Below are positions 1-6,695 of a stretch of DNA of 18,953 bases, in pieces. Numbering within the stretch: the first letter of the stretch is position 1; each line of letters opens with the position of its first letter. The notes under the pieces are model-generated. The model was not told where the DNA came from. It saw nothing but the letters and a program-made list of their open reading frames with translations, and ran no database searches. Source of the DNA: Lachnospiraceae bacterium. GTDB taxonomy: Bacteria; Bacillota; Clostridia; Lachnospirales; Lachnospiraceae. The position numbers were made by a program, and so were the translations under genes. The stretch covers positions 1 to 18,953 of the forward strand of contig JAILNW010000105.1 of NCBI GenBank assembly GCA_024691145.1. Direction: 5' to 3'.

Positions 1-876
1 TGGGTTGTTGATAGCTTTTTAAAATATAAAAAGTATTTAAATAAAGATAAGGAAAATCTGATATATATATTTACATGCATAATAATATTATTAATAACTC
101 TGGCAAGTGTACTTTGCCTTTATGCCTCAAAGTATTATTATGGTGAGAGGGGATATAGTGTACTGGTATATATACTTCCATTTATATGTATCGAAGTCCT
201 CACATTCATGTTAACTATTACAACTGAAAAGCTGAGGATGCCAACAATAGTATTAATAGTATTGTTTATTAGTTTTCAGATTGTAATTGTTCCAAAGATA
301 GTGTCAGATTTCGGTTTAATAGGAAAATACTATGAAACATATACTGAAAAACCACAGAATGTTATGAAATGTGAGGATATAGAAAAAAATGCACTGGATA
401 TTATTGGAGATAAGTATTCTTGTGAGCCCAAAGCTATACATTCTGATGGTAATGTAGAAACAAGTTTTATTTTAAAATATGAAACTTATGAAATGAAAAT
501 TGATTATCCAGATGAAAGAGTAAGTGTACAGTTTTATGTAGCTAATTCAGATAATAAGTATGTAATTAAAAAAATAGTGGAAAAAATATATAAGGAAGAA
601 AAAGTGGTTGAAAGTGATGAGATTGATGCTAAATTTGAAAAATTGGTGCGTACGAAAAAACTTATAAGAGAGAAAGATTATGAACTGGATGATGGTATCA
701 AAATATTGTTTAGTCCATATGAAGAATGCTGGTATGAAATAAAAGATGGTTCTTTTTCTTATAGGTATGTTTTTTATAATGATAATACGGTTATGTTTGT
801 TGATTTTGATAATTATATTGAAATTAGTTCTAAAATGTGCAATGCCATAAGAGATATGTTTAAACAGTATAATTAA
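1..876 (+). CDS. Unknown multi-spanning membrane protein, 3' part only (5'-truncated by the window edge)
   Basis: The reading frame is open from base 1, so the ATG at 208 is an internal methionine and the gene begins outside the window. Of 291 visible residues, about the first 98 hold three hydrophobic segments (roughly 21-42, 52-75 and 80-98 of the visible part). The remaining 190 or so residues are hydrophilic, rich in Lys, Glu and Tyr, and carry no motif I recognise. This suggests a membrane protein with a soluble C-terminal domain. It ends 21 bases before the response regulator start, with no terminator between, so it may be cotranscribed with the two-component genes and could be a sensor partner or a target (inference). 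I do not recognise the family. Its existence as a gene is well supported; its function is unknown. Confidence 0.75.
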   Translation, partial: WVVDSFLKYKKYLNKDKENLIYIFTCIIILLITLASVLCLYASKYYYGERGYSVLVYILPFICIEVLTFMLTITTEKLRMPTIVLIVLFISFQIVIVPKIVSDFGLIGKYYETYTEKPQNVMKCEDIEKNALDIIGDKYSCEPKAIHSDGNVETSFILKYETYEMKIDYPDERVSVQFYVANSDNKYVIKKIVEKIYKEEKVVESDEIDAKFEKLVRTKKLIREKDYELDDGIKILFSPYEECWYEIKDGSFSYRYVFYNDNTVMFVDFDNYIEISSKMCNAIRDMFKQYN

Positions 877-897
877 TTGCATAAGGAGGATTACGAC

Positions 898-1575
898 GTG
901 TTTCAGATAATGGTTTTAGAAGATGATAATGATCTTAGAACTTTGTTTTCCAAGGCATTAAAAAATAATGGCTATAATACTTTTGAAGCTAAAGATACAA
1001 TGGAAGCTTATGATATTATTGAGAAGGAGTATATAGATCTTATTATTTCTGATGTAATGTTACCAGGAGAAGATGGATTTACATTTATAAAAAAACTAAG
1101 AATGACGGATAAGGATATTCCAGTTATGGTTATAACTGCAAAGGGAAGCATAACTGATAAGGAAATTGGATTTAAATCAGGTGCAGATGACTATATGGTT
1201 AAGCCAATAGATATCAATGAACTGGTATTCAGAGTTGAAGCACTATTAAGAAGGGTAAAAAGTGCCCATGAACAAAAACTGGTGTTCGGCTCAACAATTG
1301 TGGAATATAGCAGCTGGACTGTTACAGATGATAATGGAAGCCAGATTCTGCCACAGAAAGAATTTCTTTTACTATACAAATTGTTATCATTTCCAGGAAG
1401 AATATTCACGAGACAGCAGATTCTTGACGATATATGGGGTATAGATGATTATGTTGACGGACATACATTAGATGTACACATAAGCAGATTAAGAGACAGA
1501 TTTAAGAATAATAAAGACTTTAAGATTATGACTATAAGGGGATTAGGTTATAGAGTGGTGAAGAACGAAGAATAA
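898..1575 (+). CDS. OmpR/PhoB-family two-component response regulator
   Basis: This 225-residue cytoplasmic DNA-binding response regulator has a receiver domain at about residues 3-118 and a winged-helix OmpR-type DNA-binding domain at about 130-222. Receiver landmarks are the acidic pair E8/D9, phosphoacceptor D52 in ISDVMLPG, T80 in VITAKG and K102 in DDYMVKP. The C-terminal domain carries the family's DVHISRLRDR recognition-helix region and a RGLGYR wing. I chose the GTG at 898 because AAGGAGG (883-889) lies eight bases upstream; a TTG at 877 in the same frame would place that ribosome site inside the gene. The histidine kinase follows after 26 bases, so the two form a pair. D52 is expected to be phosphorylated by that kinase. 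The regulon cannot be read from the sequence. Confidence 0.95.
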   Translation: MFQIMVLEDDNDLRTLFSKALKNNGYNTFEAKDTMEAYDIIEKEYIDLIISDVMLPGEDGFTFIKKLRMTDKDIPVMVITAKGSITDKEIGFKSGADDYMVKPIDINELVFRVEALLRRVKSAHEQKLVFGSTIVEYSSWTVTDDNGSQILPQKEFLLLYKLLSFPGRIFTRQQILDDIWGIDDYVDGHTLDVHISRLRDRFKNNKDFKIMTIRGLGYRVVKNEE

Positions 1576-1601
1576 TTCATATAATAAAAGAAGGTGTTAT
1601 T

Positions 1602-2645
1602 ATGCTTAGAGACAAAAGACAAGCAAAGATGAGTTTTTTACTTGCCATTAAGTTTTTTCTGGCATTTATGTTATTGTTCTGCCTTACATTATTTGCATTT
1701 TTTATTCTGGATAAACTTAGCATTAAGTTAAGAAGTGAAGGCATATCTGTAATTATGATGTTTGTATTGTGCCTGTTTTGTGAAGCATTGGGAATACTTT
1801 CAGCTAATTTTGTAACTTTAAGGGTTATGAAACCGATTAACAAAATCAGTGAGGCTTCAAAAAAAATAGCTAAAGGTGAATATGACATTGAATTAGAGTA
1901 TGCTGGCGAAATGGAAGAAATTGCAATAATGATTGAAAACTTTAATAAAATGGCTAAGGAACTTAATTCTATTGAAATGATAAGAAATGATTTTATTGCC
2001 AATGTCTCCCATGAGTTTAAAACACCTTTGACTTCCTTAAGCGGATATCTGACATTACTTAAAAATCCTGATTTATCAGAAGAAGAGAAAGAAGAGTACA
2101 TAAATAAAGCGTTTTTCAGCATTGAGAAGCTTAATACCCTTACAACAAACATTCTAAGTATTTCTAAAATTGAGAACTCTGCAGTGTTAGATGAACCTAC
2201 AGAATACAGACTTGATGAACAGATAAGAGAAGCAATAGTTTTACTAGAGCCAAAATGGTATGACAGGCAGATTGATTTTAATATTGATATGCCTGAGATT
2301 ATATATAAAGGCCAGAAGGAACTGCTTTTTCAGGTGTGGATGAATATTATTTCAAATGCCATAAAATTTTCTGCTGATAATTCAGAGATTATGGTAAGAA
2401 TAGAAAAGACCGCACATCATGTTAAAGTGTATATAAGTGATAATGGAATTGGAATGGACGATGAGACTTTAAAACATATATTTGATAAGTTTTATCAGGC
2501 AGATTCTTCAAGACAGACCCAGGGGAATGGACTGGGACTTGCACTATGTAAAGAAATTGTAGGCAGATGTAATGGAAAAATATATGTAACAAGCACTCCG
2601 GGAAAAGGTTCTGTATTTGTTGTAAGCCTAAAAACTGTTTATTAA
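1602..2645 (+). CDS. Membrane sensor histidine kinase with very short extracytoplasmic loop
   Basis: This 347-residue kinase is the partner of the preceding regulator. Two membrane segments (about 12-36 and 48-72) are joined by only about a dozen residues, so there is hardly any external sensor domain. A HAMP linker follows at about 72-125, starting at the MKPI segment. The HisKA domain has H137 in FIANVSHEFKTPL. The HATPase_c domain has N252 in the N box (ISNAIKFS), D280 in DNGIGM, the FDKFYQAD F box (294-301) and GNGLGLAL (308-315). All catalytic motifs are intact. The architecture resembles intramembrane-sensing kinases, which detect membrane or envelope state directly or through a partner protein; here the upstream membrane protein is a possible partner (inference). 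The ATG is preceded by GAAGGTG at 1590-1596. Confidence 0.95.
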   Translation: MLRDKRQAKMSFLLAIKFFLAFMLLFCLTLFAFFILDKLSIKLRSEGISVIMMFVLCLFCEALGILSANFVTLRVMKPINKISEASKKIAKGEYDIELEYAGEMEEIAIMIENFNKMAKELNSIEMIRNDFIANVSHEFKTPLTSLSGYLTLLKNPDLSEEEKEEYINKAFFSIEKLNTLTTNILSISKIENSAVLDEPTEYRLDEQIREAIVLLEPKWYDRQIDFNIDMPEIIYKGQKELLFQVWMNIISNAIKFSADNSEIMVRIEKTAHHVKVYISDNGIGMDDETLKHIFDKFYQADSSRQTQGNGLGLALCKEIVGRCNGKIYVTSTPGKGSVFVVSLKTVY

Positions 2646-2656
2646 TATATAAAATG

Positions 2657-2688
2657 AAAGGTTGGAAAAAAAATCTGACCTTTTTTTT
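2657..2688 (+). terminator. Intrinsic terminator after the histidine kinase
   Basis: AAAGGT (2657-2662) pairs with ACCTTT (2678-2683), with one further T-G pair, and runs into a T tract reaching 2688. The stem is short and A/T-rich, so efficiency may be moderate. Its position 12 bases after the stop codon supports it. Confidence 0.65.
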
Positions 2689-2707
2689 CTGAATATAAAA
2701 ATTTATC

Positions 2708-2741
2708 TTGTAAAATCTTTATATTTTTAGTACAATGGTAC
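2708..2741 (+). promoter_or_regulatory. Promoter of the pyrBI operon
   Basis: TTGTAA (2708-2713) and TACAAT (2731-2736) are separated by 17 bases, which would place the start near 2743 and give a leader of about 42 bases. GTAC at 2730-2733 and 2738-2741 makes a small inverted repeat across the -10 box that could be an operator. No attenuator hairpin with a T tract is seen between the promoter and pyrB. Confidence 0.6.
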
Positions 2742-2784
2742 AAGAGTAAAAATGATTGTATTTTGAGGAAAGAGGATTAATATA

Positions 2785-3699
2785 ATGAAACATATAATAA
2801 GTCCATTAGATTTAACAGCTGAGGAATTAGATGATTTACTAGCCTTGGCACAAAAGATTATTGATAATCCAGAACAGTACAGCAAGATTTGTGATGGCAT
2901 GAAACTTGCAACATTGTTCTATGAGCCAAGTACCAGAACGAGACTTAGTTTTGAGGCAGCCATGATGAATCTTGGTGGAAAAGTGCTTGGTTTTTCATCA
3001 GCAGATTCGAGTTCGGCAGCTAAAGGAGAGAGTATAGCAGATACTATCAGAGTTATTTCAAGTTATGCAGATATATGTGCCATGAGACATCCTAAAGAGG
3101 GTGCACCACTGGTGGCTTCTCAGTATTCTTTAATTCCTGTTATTAATGCAGGAGATGGAGGTCACAATCATCCAACACAGACATTTACAGATTTACTTAC
3201 AATTAAGAGTCTTAAGGGAAGACTTGACAATATAGTAATTGGATATTGCGGAGATCTTAAGTTTGGAAGAACTGTGCATTCACTTGTTAATGCTCTTGCG
3301 AGATATAATAATGTGACTATGTATTTTATTTCTCCAGAGGAACTTAAGGTGCCTAACTATATAAGAGAAGAAGTGCTTAAGGCTAATAATATAGAATATA
3401 AAGAAGTAAGAACTATAGAAGAGGTTATGGATAAACTTGATATTCTTTATATGACAAGAGTTCAGAGAGAAAGATTTTTCAATGAAGAAGATTATATAAG
3501 ATTAAAGGATACATATATACTTGACAGCAAGAAGATGAAACTTGCAAAGCCAGATATGCTTGTATTACATCCGCTTCCTAGAGTAAATGAGATTGCGGCA
3601 GAAGTAGATAATGATCCTAGAGCGGTATATTTTAAACAGGCTAAGTATGGTGTTTATGTCCGTATGGCATTAATACTTAAGTTGCTGGAACTGGCTTAG
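2785..3699 (+). CDS. pyrB: Aspartate carbamoyltransferase catalytic subunit
   Basis: It catalyses carbamoyl phosphate plus L-aspartate to N-carbamoyl-L-aspartate, the committed step of de novo pyrimidine synthesis, in the cytosol. At 304 residues it has the usual family length. Visible active-site signatures are STRTR (49-53) in FYEPSTRTRLSFE, K80 in AAKGESIADT, RHP (101-103), HPTQ (129-132), TRVQRERF (224-231) and HPLPR (262-266), so all substrate-binding loops are intact. The ATG at 2785 follows GGAAAGAGG. The gene for the regulatory chain lies 27 bases downstream, so the product probably assembles as a PyrB/PyrI complex of the E. coli type, with allosteric nucleotide control (family knowledge). 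Confidence 0.98.
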   Translation: MKHIISPLDLTAEELDDLLALAQKIIDNPEQYSKICDGMKLATLFYEPSTRTRLSFEAAMMNLGGKVLGFSSADSSSAAKGESIADTIRVISSYADICAMRHPKEGAPLVASQYSLIPVINAGDGGHNHPTQTFTDLLTIKSLKGRLDNIVIGYCGDLKFGRTVHSLVNALARYNNVTMYFISPEELKVPNYIREEVLKANNIEYKEVRTIEEVMDKLDILYMTRVQRERFFNEEDYIRLKDTYILDSKKMKLAKPDMLVLHPLPRVNEIAAEVDNDPRAVYFKQAKYGVYVRMALILKLLELA

Positions 3700-3726
3700 T
3701 ATAGAGATTCAGAAAGGAAGATAAAG

Positions 3727-4170
3727 ATGCTTAATATAAGTGGTATCAATGAAGGTTTAGTTATAGATCATATACATGTTGGCGATTCCATGAAATTATA
3801 TTCATATCTGAAACTGGAAGATTCTGACTGTTGTGTAGCAATTATTAAGAATGCAAAAAGCAACAAGATGGGAAGGAAAGATATTGTTAAGATAGAAGGA
3901 CCATTAGATATAGATATTAATCTGCTTGGAGCAATCAGCCACAAGCTGACAGTTAATGTAATAAAGAATGGTGTTATAGTGGACAAGGTTACACCAAAGC
4001 TTCCTGACACTGTAACTAATATAATAAAATGTAAAAATCCAAGATGCGTAACATCTGTTGAGCCTAATTTATCTCATATATTCAGGCTTACTGATAAGGA
4101 GAATGCAATTTACAGATGTATGTATTGTGAACAGCAGTTTAAGTTAACTGATATAGTAGAGAACAATTAA
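3727..4170 (+). CDS. pyrI: Aspartate carbamoyltransferase regulatory subunit
   Basis: This is the non-catalytic chain (147 residues) that binds allosteric nucleotides and links catalytic trimers. The N-terminal domain (about 1-95) is the nucleotide-binding fold. The C-terminal domain carries four zinc cysteines, C102, C107, C131 and C134, with exactly the C-X4-C-X23-C-X2-C spacing known from E. coli PyrI. It follows pyrB after 27 bases with an AAAGGAAG ribosome site, so the two are almost certainly cotranscribed. Its presence implies feedback control of the enzyme by CTP/UTP and ATP, which unaccompanied PyrB types lack. Confidence 0.97.
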   Translation: MLNISGINEGLVIDHIHVGDSMKLYSYLKLEDSDCCVAIIKNAKSNKMGRKDIVKIEGPLDIDINLLGAISHKLTVNVIKNGVIVDKVTPKLPDTVTNIIKCKNPRCVTSVEPNLSHIFRLTDKENAIYRCMYCEQQFKLTDIVENN

Positions 4171-4197
4171 TCCGTTTTGCGAAGGGAAGGTGGGAGA

Positions 4198-5214
4198 ATG
4201 CTTCACAGAATGATAGATCACAGCAGAAATCATGCTTTGAATTTTTTGAAGGGCATAGCATGTCTGCTTGTTATACAAACACATTTCAAATTTCCAGGAG
4301 AGACAGGATATCTTCTGGAAACGATTAATGTGTTTATCATTCCATTATTTTGTATGATTTCAGGATATTATGCATATAGTCGTAATGGAAATTCAGAAAA
4401 GAAAATATTAAGAAGAATGCTTAGAATATTAAGACTGACACTAACAGCAATAGGAATTTATTTTGTGTTTGAACTTATTATGAAGATTATTGATAATAAT
4501 TTTAAAGGCTGGGTTATTCAGTTTTTCAGCATAAAAGAGTGGATTAAGATGCTTGTATTTAGTAATTTCGATATTATAAATGCAGGACATTTGTGGTTTC
4601 TTGGCTCTTTGGTTTATTCCTATGTGGTTCTATACCTTATGGAAAGGTATAATATACGAAATATTGTATATAAGCTGTTGCCTTTATTATTCATCATGAA
4701 ATGTACGGTATGCATGATAATGATGGCATATGGACTTACATGGCATGTAAAGGGAAATGCACTAATTGGAACAATGCCATATGTTATTCTTGGTAATTAT
4801 CTGGCATATAATAAAAGTTGGAAATATAAGATTTCCAATAGAGATATGGCATATTTATCATCTTTGGGAATGATAATTGTGCTGATTTCTGCACATGTTA
4901 ATTCAAGACTTGATTTTACTGAGATTGGAAGTGTAATGTGTGGTTCATTTTTATTTATGCTTGCTGTAAAGAATGGCAAAAAGCTTATAAATGCACCTTT
5001 TGAAGTACTTGGAGACGTATATTCTCTTAATATTTATATAATTCATGTAATTATTGGAAGAATTTTTATAAGACTTGGAAGATATTATGGTATAGATGAA
5101 AATATAGTTTATCTATGGGTGTATCCGCTTTTGACAATTATAATAACAATACTGATAAGCATTATAGTAACTAATATTATCAGACAATACTACAGAAAGA
5201 GGAGGGGGATTTAG
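4198..5214 (+). CDS. Acyltransferase-3 family integral membrane protein
   Basis: This 338-residue polytopic protein has about ten hydrophobic segments and family-typical landmarks. The first segment is FLKGIACLLVIQTHF, with the His at 29; then FVIPLF-like INVFIIPLFCMISGYY; then GHLWFLGSLVYSY (130-142); and near the C-terminus SLNIYIIHVIIG. These match membrane acyltransferases (O-acetyltransferase type) that modify surface polysaccharides, lipids or antibiotics; the acceptor cannot be told. The ATG at 4198 is preceded by GGAAGGTGGGAG; a TTG at 4177 in the same frame would put that site inside the gene. It begins 27 bases after pyrI and directly abuts the glycerate kinase gene. The link to pyrimidine synthesis is therefore positional only. 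Confidence 0.85.
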   Translation: MLHRMIDHSRNHALNFLKGIACLLVIQTHFKFPGETGYLLETINVFIIPLFCMISGYYAYSRNGNSEKKILRRMLRILRLTLTAIGIYFVFELIMKIIDNNFKGWVIQFFSIKEWIKMLVFSNFDIINAGHLWFLGSLVYSYVVLYLMERYNIRNIVYKLLPLLFIMKCTVCMIMMAYGLTWHVKGNALIGTMPYVILGNYLAYNKSWKYKISNRDMAYLSSLGMIIVLISAHVNSRLDFTEIGSVMCGSFLFMLAVKNGKKLINAPFEVLGDVYSLNIYIIHVIIGRIFIRLGRYYGIDENIVYLWVYPLLTIIITILISIIVTNIIRQYYRKRRGI

Positions 5215-6345
5215 TTGAGAGTACTTGTTGCAATGGATTCCTTTAAAGAATCAATGACTTCATATGAAGCTGGTATGGCCGTAAAAAAAGGTATAGAGAT
5301 GGTTAACCCTTGTGTAGATGTTATTGTAAAGTGCATGGCTGATGGAGGAGAGGGAACACTTAGTGCAATTGGCAGTTCAGTTGATATTTGCATTGAAAAG
5401 GAACTTGTAAAGGGACCCTTGCTGGAAGAAATATATGCAGAGTATGGCATATATGGTGATGCCGCTTTTATAGAAATTGCAAAGATATGTGGTATTGAAT
5501 TAATTGAAAAGGCTAAAAGGAATCCTTTGAATACAACATCATATGGTGTAGGTCAGGTTATAAAAAAGGTATTGGACAAGGGATGCAGGAAGATATATAT
5601 AGGTTTAGGGTCATCTGCTACTAATGATTGTGGAATTGGTATGTTGTCTGCTTTGGGAGTGGGTTTTTATGAGAATAATTCTAAGATTCAATATCCTGCA
5701 GGAAAAGATTTAGAAAAAATTAATAAAATAATAATAGAAAATGAAAAATATTTAAATATGATTAATAATTGCGATATCACAACTCTTTCGGATGTTGACA
5801 ATCCATTGACTGGAGTAAATGGCTGCAGTCTTGTTTTTGCACCTCAAAAAGGAGCAGATAATAAGATGGCATGTGCCATGGATAACTGGATAAAGTCTTA
5901 TTCTGAGAAAGTTACGGAGTTTTTAAAGTATGATTTTACCTGTGAACCAGGAGCAGGGGCAGCAGGGGGACTCGGATTCGCATTAATGGCTTTTTGCAAT
6001 GGAAAGGTATCTTCTGGAGCCAAAGCTATAATTGAACTTGAAAAATTAGAGGAAGATATAAAGAATGCTGATATTGTAATTGTTGGTGAGGGCTGTATGG
6101 ACGGCCAGACAAAACATGGAAAAACTCCTTATGCTGTTGCAACGTTAGCAAAAAAACATGGGAAGAAAGTTATTGCTATTGCAGGGGTTATAAAATCATA
6201 TGATGAAATAAGAAAATCCGGATGTTTTGATGCATCATTTTCTATATTGTCTGAAATATTGGAAAAAAATGTTTATCTTGAAAAATCCTATTCAATAAAA
6301 AGTTTGGAAAACTTAAGTCGTGAACTATTTATGCTAATTTTATAA
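5215..6345 (+). CDS. Glycerate kinase, class I (GarK/GlxK type)
   Basis: It phosphorylates D-glycerate with ATP; in the E. coli class I enzymes the product is 2-phosphoglycerate, which enters lower glycolysis. At 376 residues it has the typical family length. Motifs in order are MDSFKES (7-13), MADGGEGT (41-48), GLGSSATNDCGIGM (130-143), DVDNPLTG (193-200), FAPQKGA (208-214), PGAGAAGGLG (245-254) and GEGCMDGQT (291-299). The start is TTG at 5215, immediately after the upstream stop, with AGGAGG at 5200-5205 nine bases away; starting at the ATG at 5233 would cut into the conserved first strand. No glyoxylate or tartronate genes are nearby, so the source of glycerate is not shown. It is probably the last gene of the pyrB-led transcription unit. 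Confidence 0.93.
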   Translation: MRVLVAMDSFKESMTSYEAGMAVKKGIEMVNPCVDVIVKCMADGGEGTLSAIGSSVDICIEKELVKGPLLEEIYAEYGIYGDAAFIEIAKICGIELIEKAKRNPLNTTSYGVGQVIKKVLDKGCRKIYIGLGSSATNDCGIGMLSALGVGFYENNSKIQYPAGKDLEKINKIIIENEKYLNMINNCDITTLSDVDNPLTGVNGCSLVFAPQKGADNKMACAMDNWIKSYSEKVTEFLKYDFTCEPGAGAAGGLGFALMAFCNGKVSSGAKAIIELEKLEEDIKNADIVIVGEGCMDGQTKHGKTPYAVATLAKKHGKKVIAIAGVIKSYDEIRKSGCFDASFSILSEILEKNVYLEKSYSIKSLENLSRELFMLIL

Positions 6346-6375
6346 TTTTTTGTGTTTTTTATAAAATATGAGCTG

Positions 6376-6447
6376 TTAGCATTGGCTAATTTGAACATAT
6401 TGCATGAAAAAAACAATAATGTTAGGTCTAAATTACTATAGACTTAA
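6376..6447 (+). other. Inverted repeats in the glycerate kinase-amylase intergenic region
   Basis: TTAGC (6376-6380) faces GCTAA (6385-6389) across four bases. A larger element has TTAGGTCTA (6422-6430) pairing with TAGACTTAA (6439-6447) across eight bases, with one G-T pair. Neither is followed by a T tract, so they look more like operator sites or weak 3' hairpins than terminators. The larger one lies about 65 bases before the amylase -35 box. I see no gene in 6346-6512. Confidence 0.35.
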
Positions 6448-6512
6448 ATGCAATTAGTTATAATTAACAAAAAAACAAGGATAATTTGTGTATTATAATT
6501 TCTAAAAACCTT

Positions 6513-6540
6513 TTGAAAAAATTATAAATGGTGTTATAAT
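6513..6540 (+). promoter_or_regulatory. Strong extended -10 promoter of the alpha-amylase gene
   Basis: TTGAAA (6513-6518) and a perfect TATAAT (6535-6540) are spaced by 16 bases, with an extended -10 TG at 6532-6533. Transcription should start near 6547, leaving a leader of about 150 bases before the amylase. I saw no convincing catabolite-responsive element. Confidence 0.7.
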
Positions 6541-6544
6541 AAAT

Positions 6545-6615
6545 ATTGTTGTAAGGTATATTTCAGTGGGAAGGAATATGTCTTTTGCATGTTGATGAGT
6601 GGGAAAATCGACAAT
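6545..6615 (+). ncRNA. Candidate structured 5' leader of the amylase mRNA
   Basis: ATTGTTG (6545-6551) pairs fully with CGACAAT (6609-6615), with one G-U pair, and encloses an inner hairpin AATATG (6575-6580) / CATGTT (6588-6593) with a seven-base loop. The sequence AGTGGGAA occurs twice, once on each side of the inner hairpin (6565-6572 and 6598-6605), so the two copies would face each other in an internal loop. It matches no riboswitch class I know. The 5' edge is within a base or two of the predicted transcription start. Folding is by eye only. Confidence 0.3.
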
Positions 6616-6681
6616 ACTTTTATTTACTTTTATTTATTTTATTAACTTTTTTACTTTTTTATTTTTACTTTTTATTTTAAT
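6616..6681 (+). repeat. U-rich, G-free leader tract before the amylase ribosome site
   Basis: The tract is built from short repeats such as ACTTTTATTT twice (6616-6625 and 6626-6635) and ACTTTTTT twice (6645-6652 and 6653-6660). No G occurs from 6611 to 6682. As RNA it would be unstructured and lies directly before GAAAGGGG, so it could act as a translation-enhancing standby site (inference). Confidence 0.6.
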
Positions 6682-6695
6682 AGAAAGGGGCTACC

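Noticed and set aside
208..876. ATG at 208 as a gene start
   Set aside because: The same frame is open to base 1 with membrane-segment sequence and there is no ribosome site at 208, so it is internal.
547..882. 111-residue minus-strand frame rich in Ile and Phe
   Set aside because: Antisense shadow of AT-rich coding sequence; no ribosome site, and low-complexity composition.
1577..2152. 191-residue minus-strand frame opposite the histidine kinase
   Set aside because: The plus strand encodes an intact kinase with all motifs; the antisense frame shows no family features.
6376..6389. Terminator of the glycerate kinase transcript
   Set aside because: The stem is only five pairs and no T tract follows.
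6346..6695. Catabolite-responsive element before the amylase
   Set aside because: I looked for a TG..A.CG.T..CA pattern and found no convincing match.
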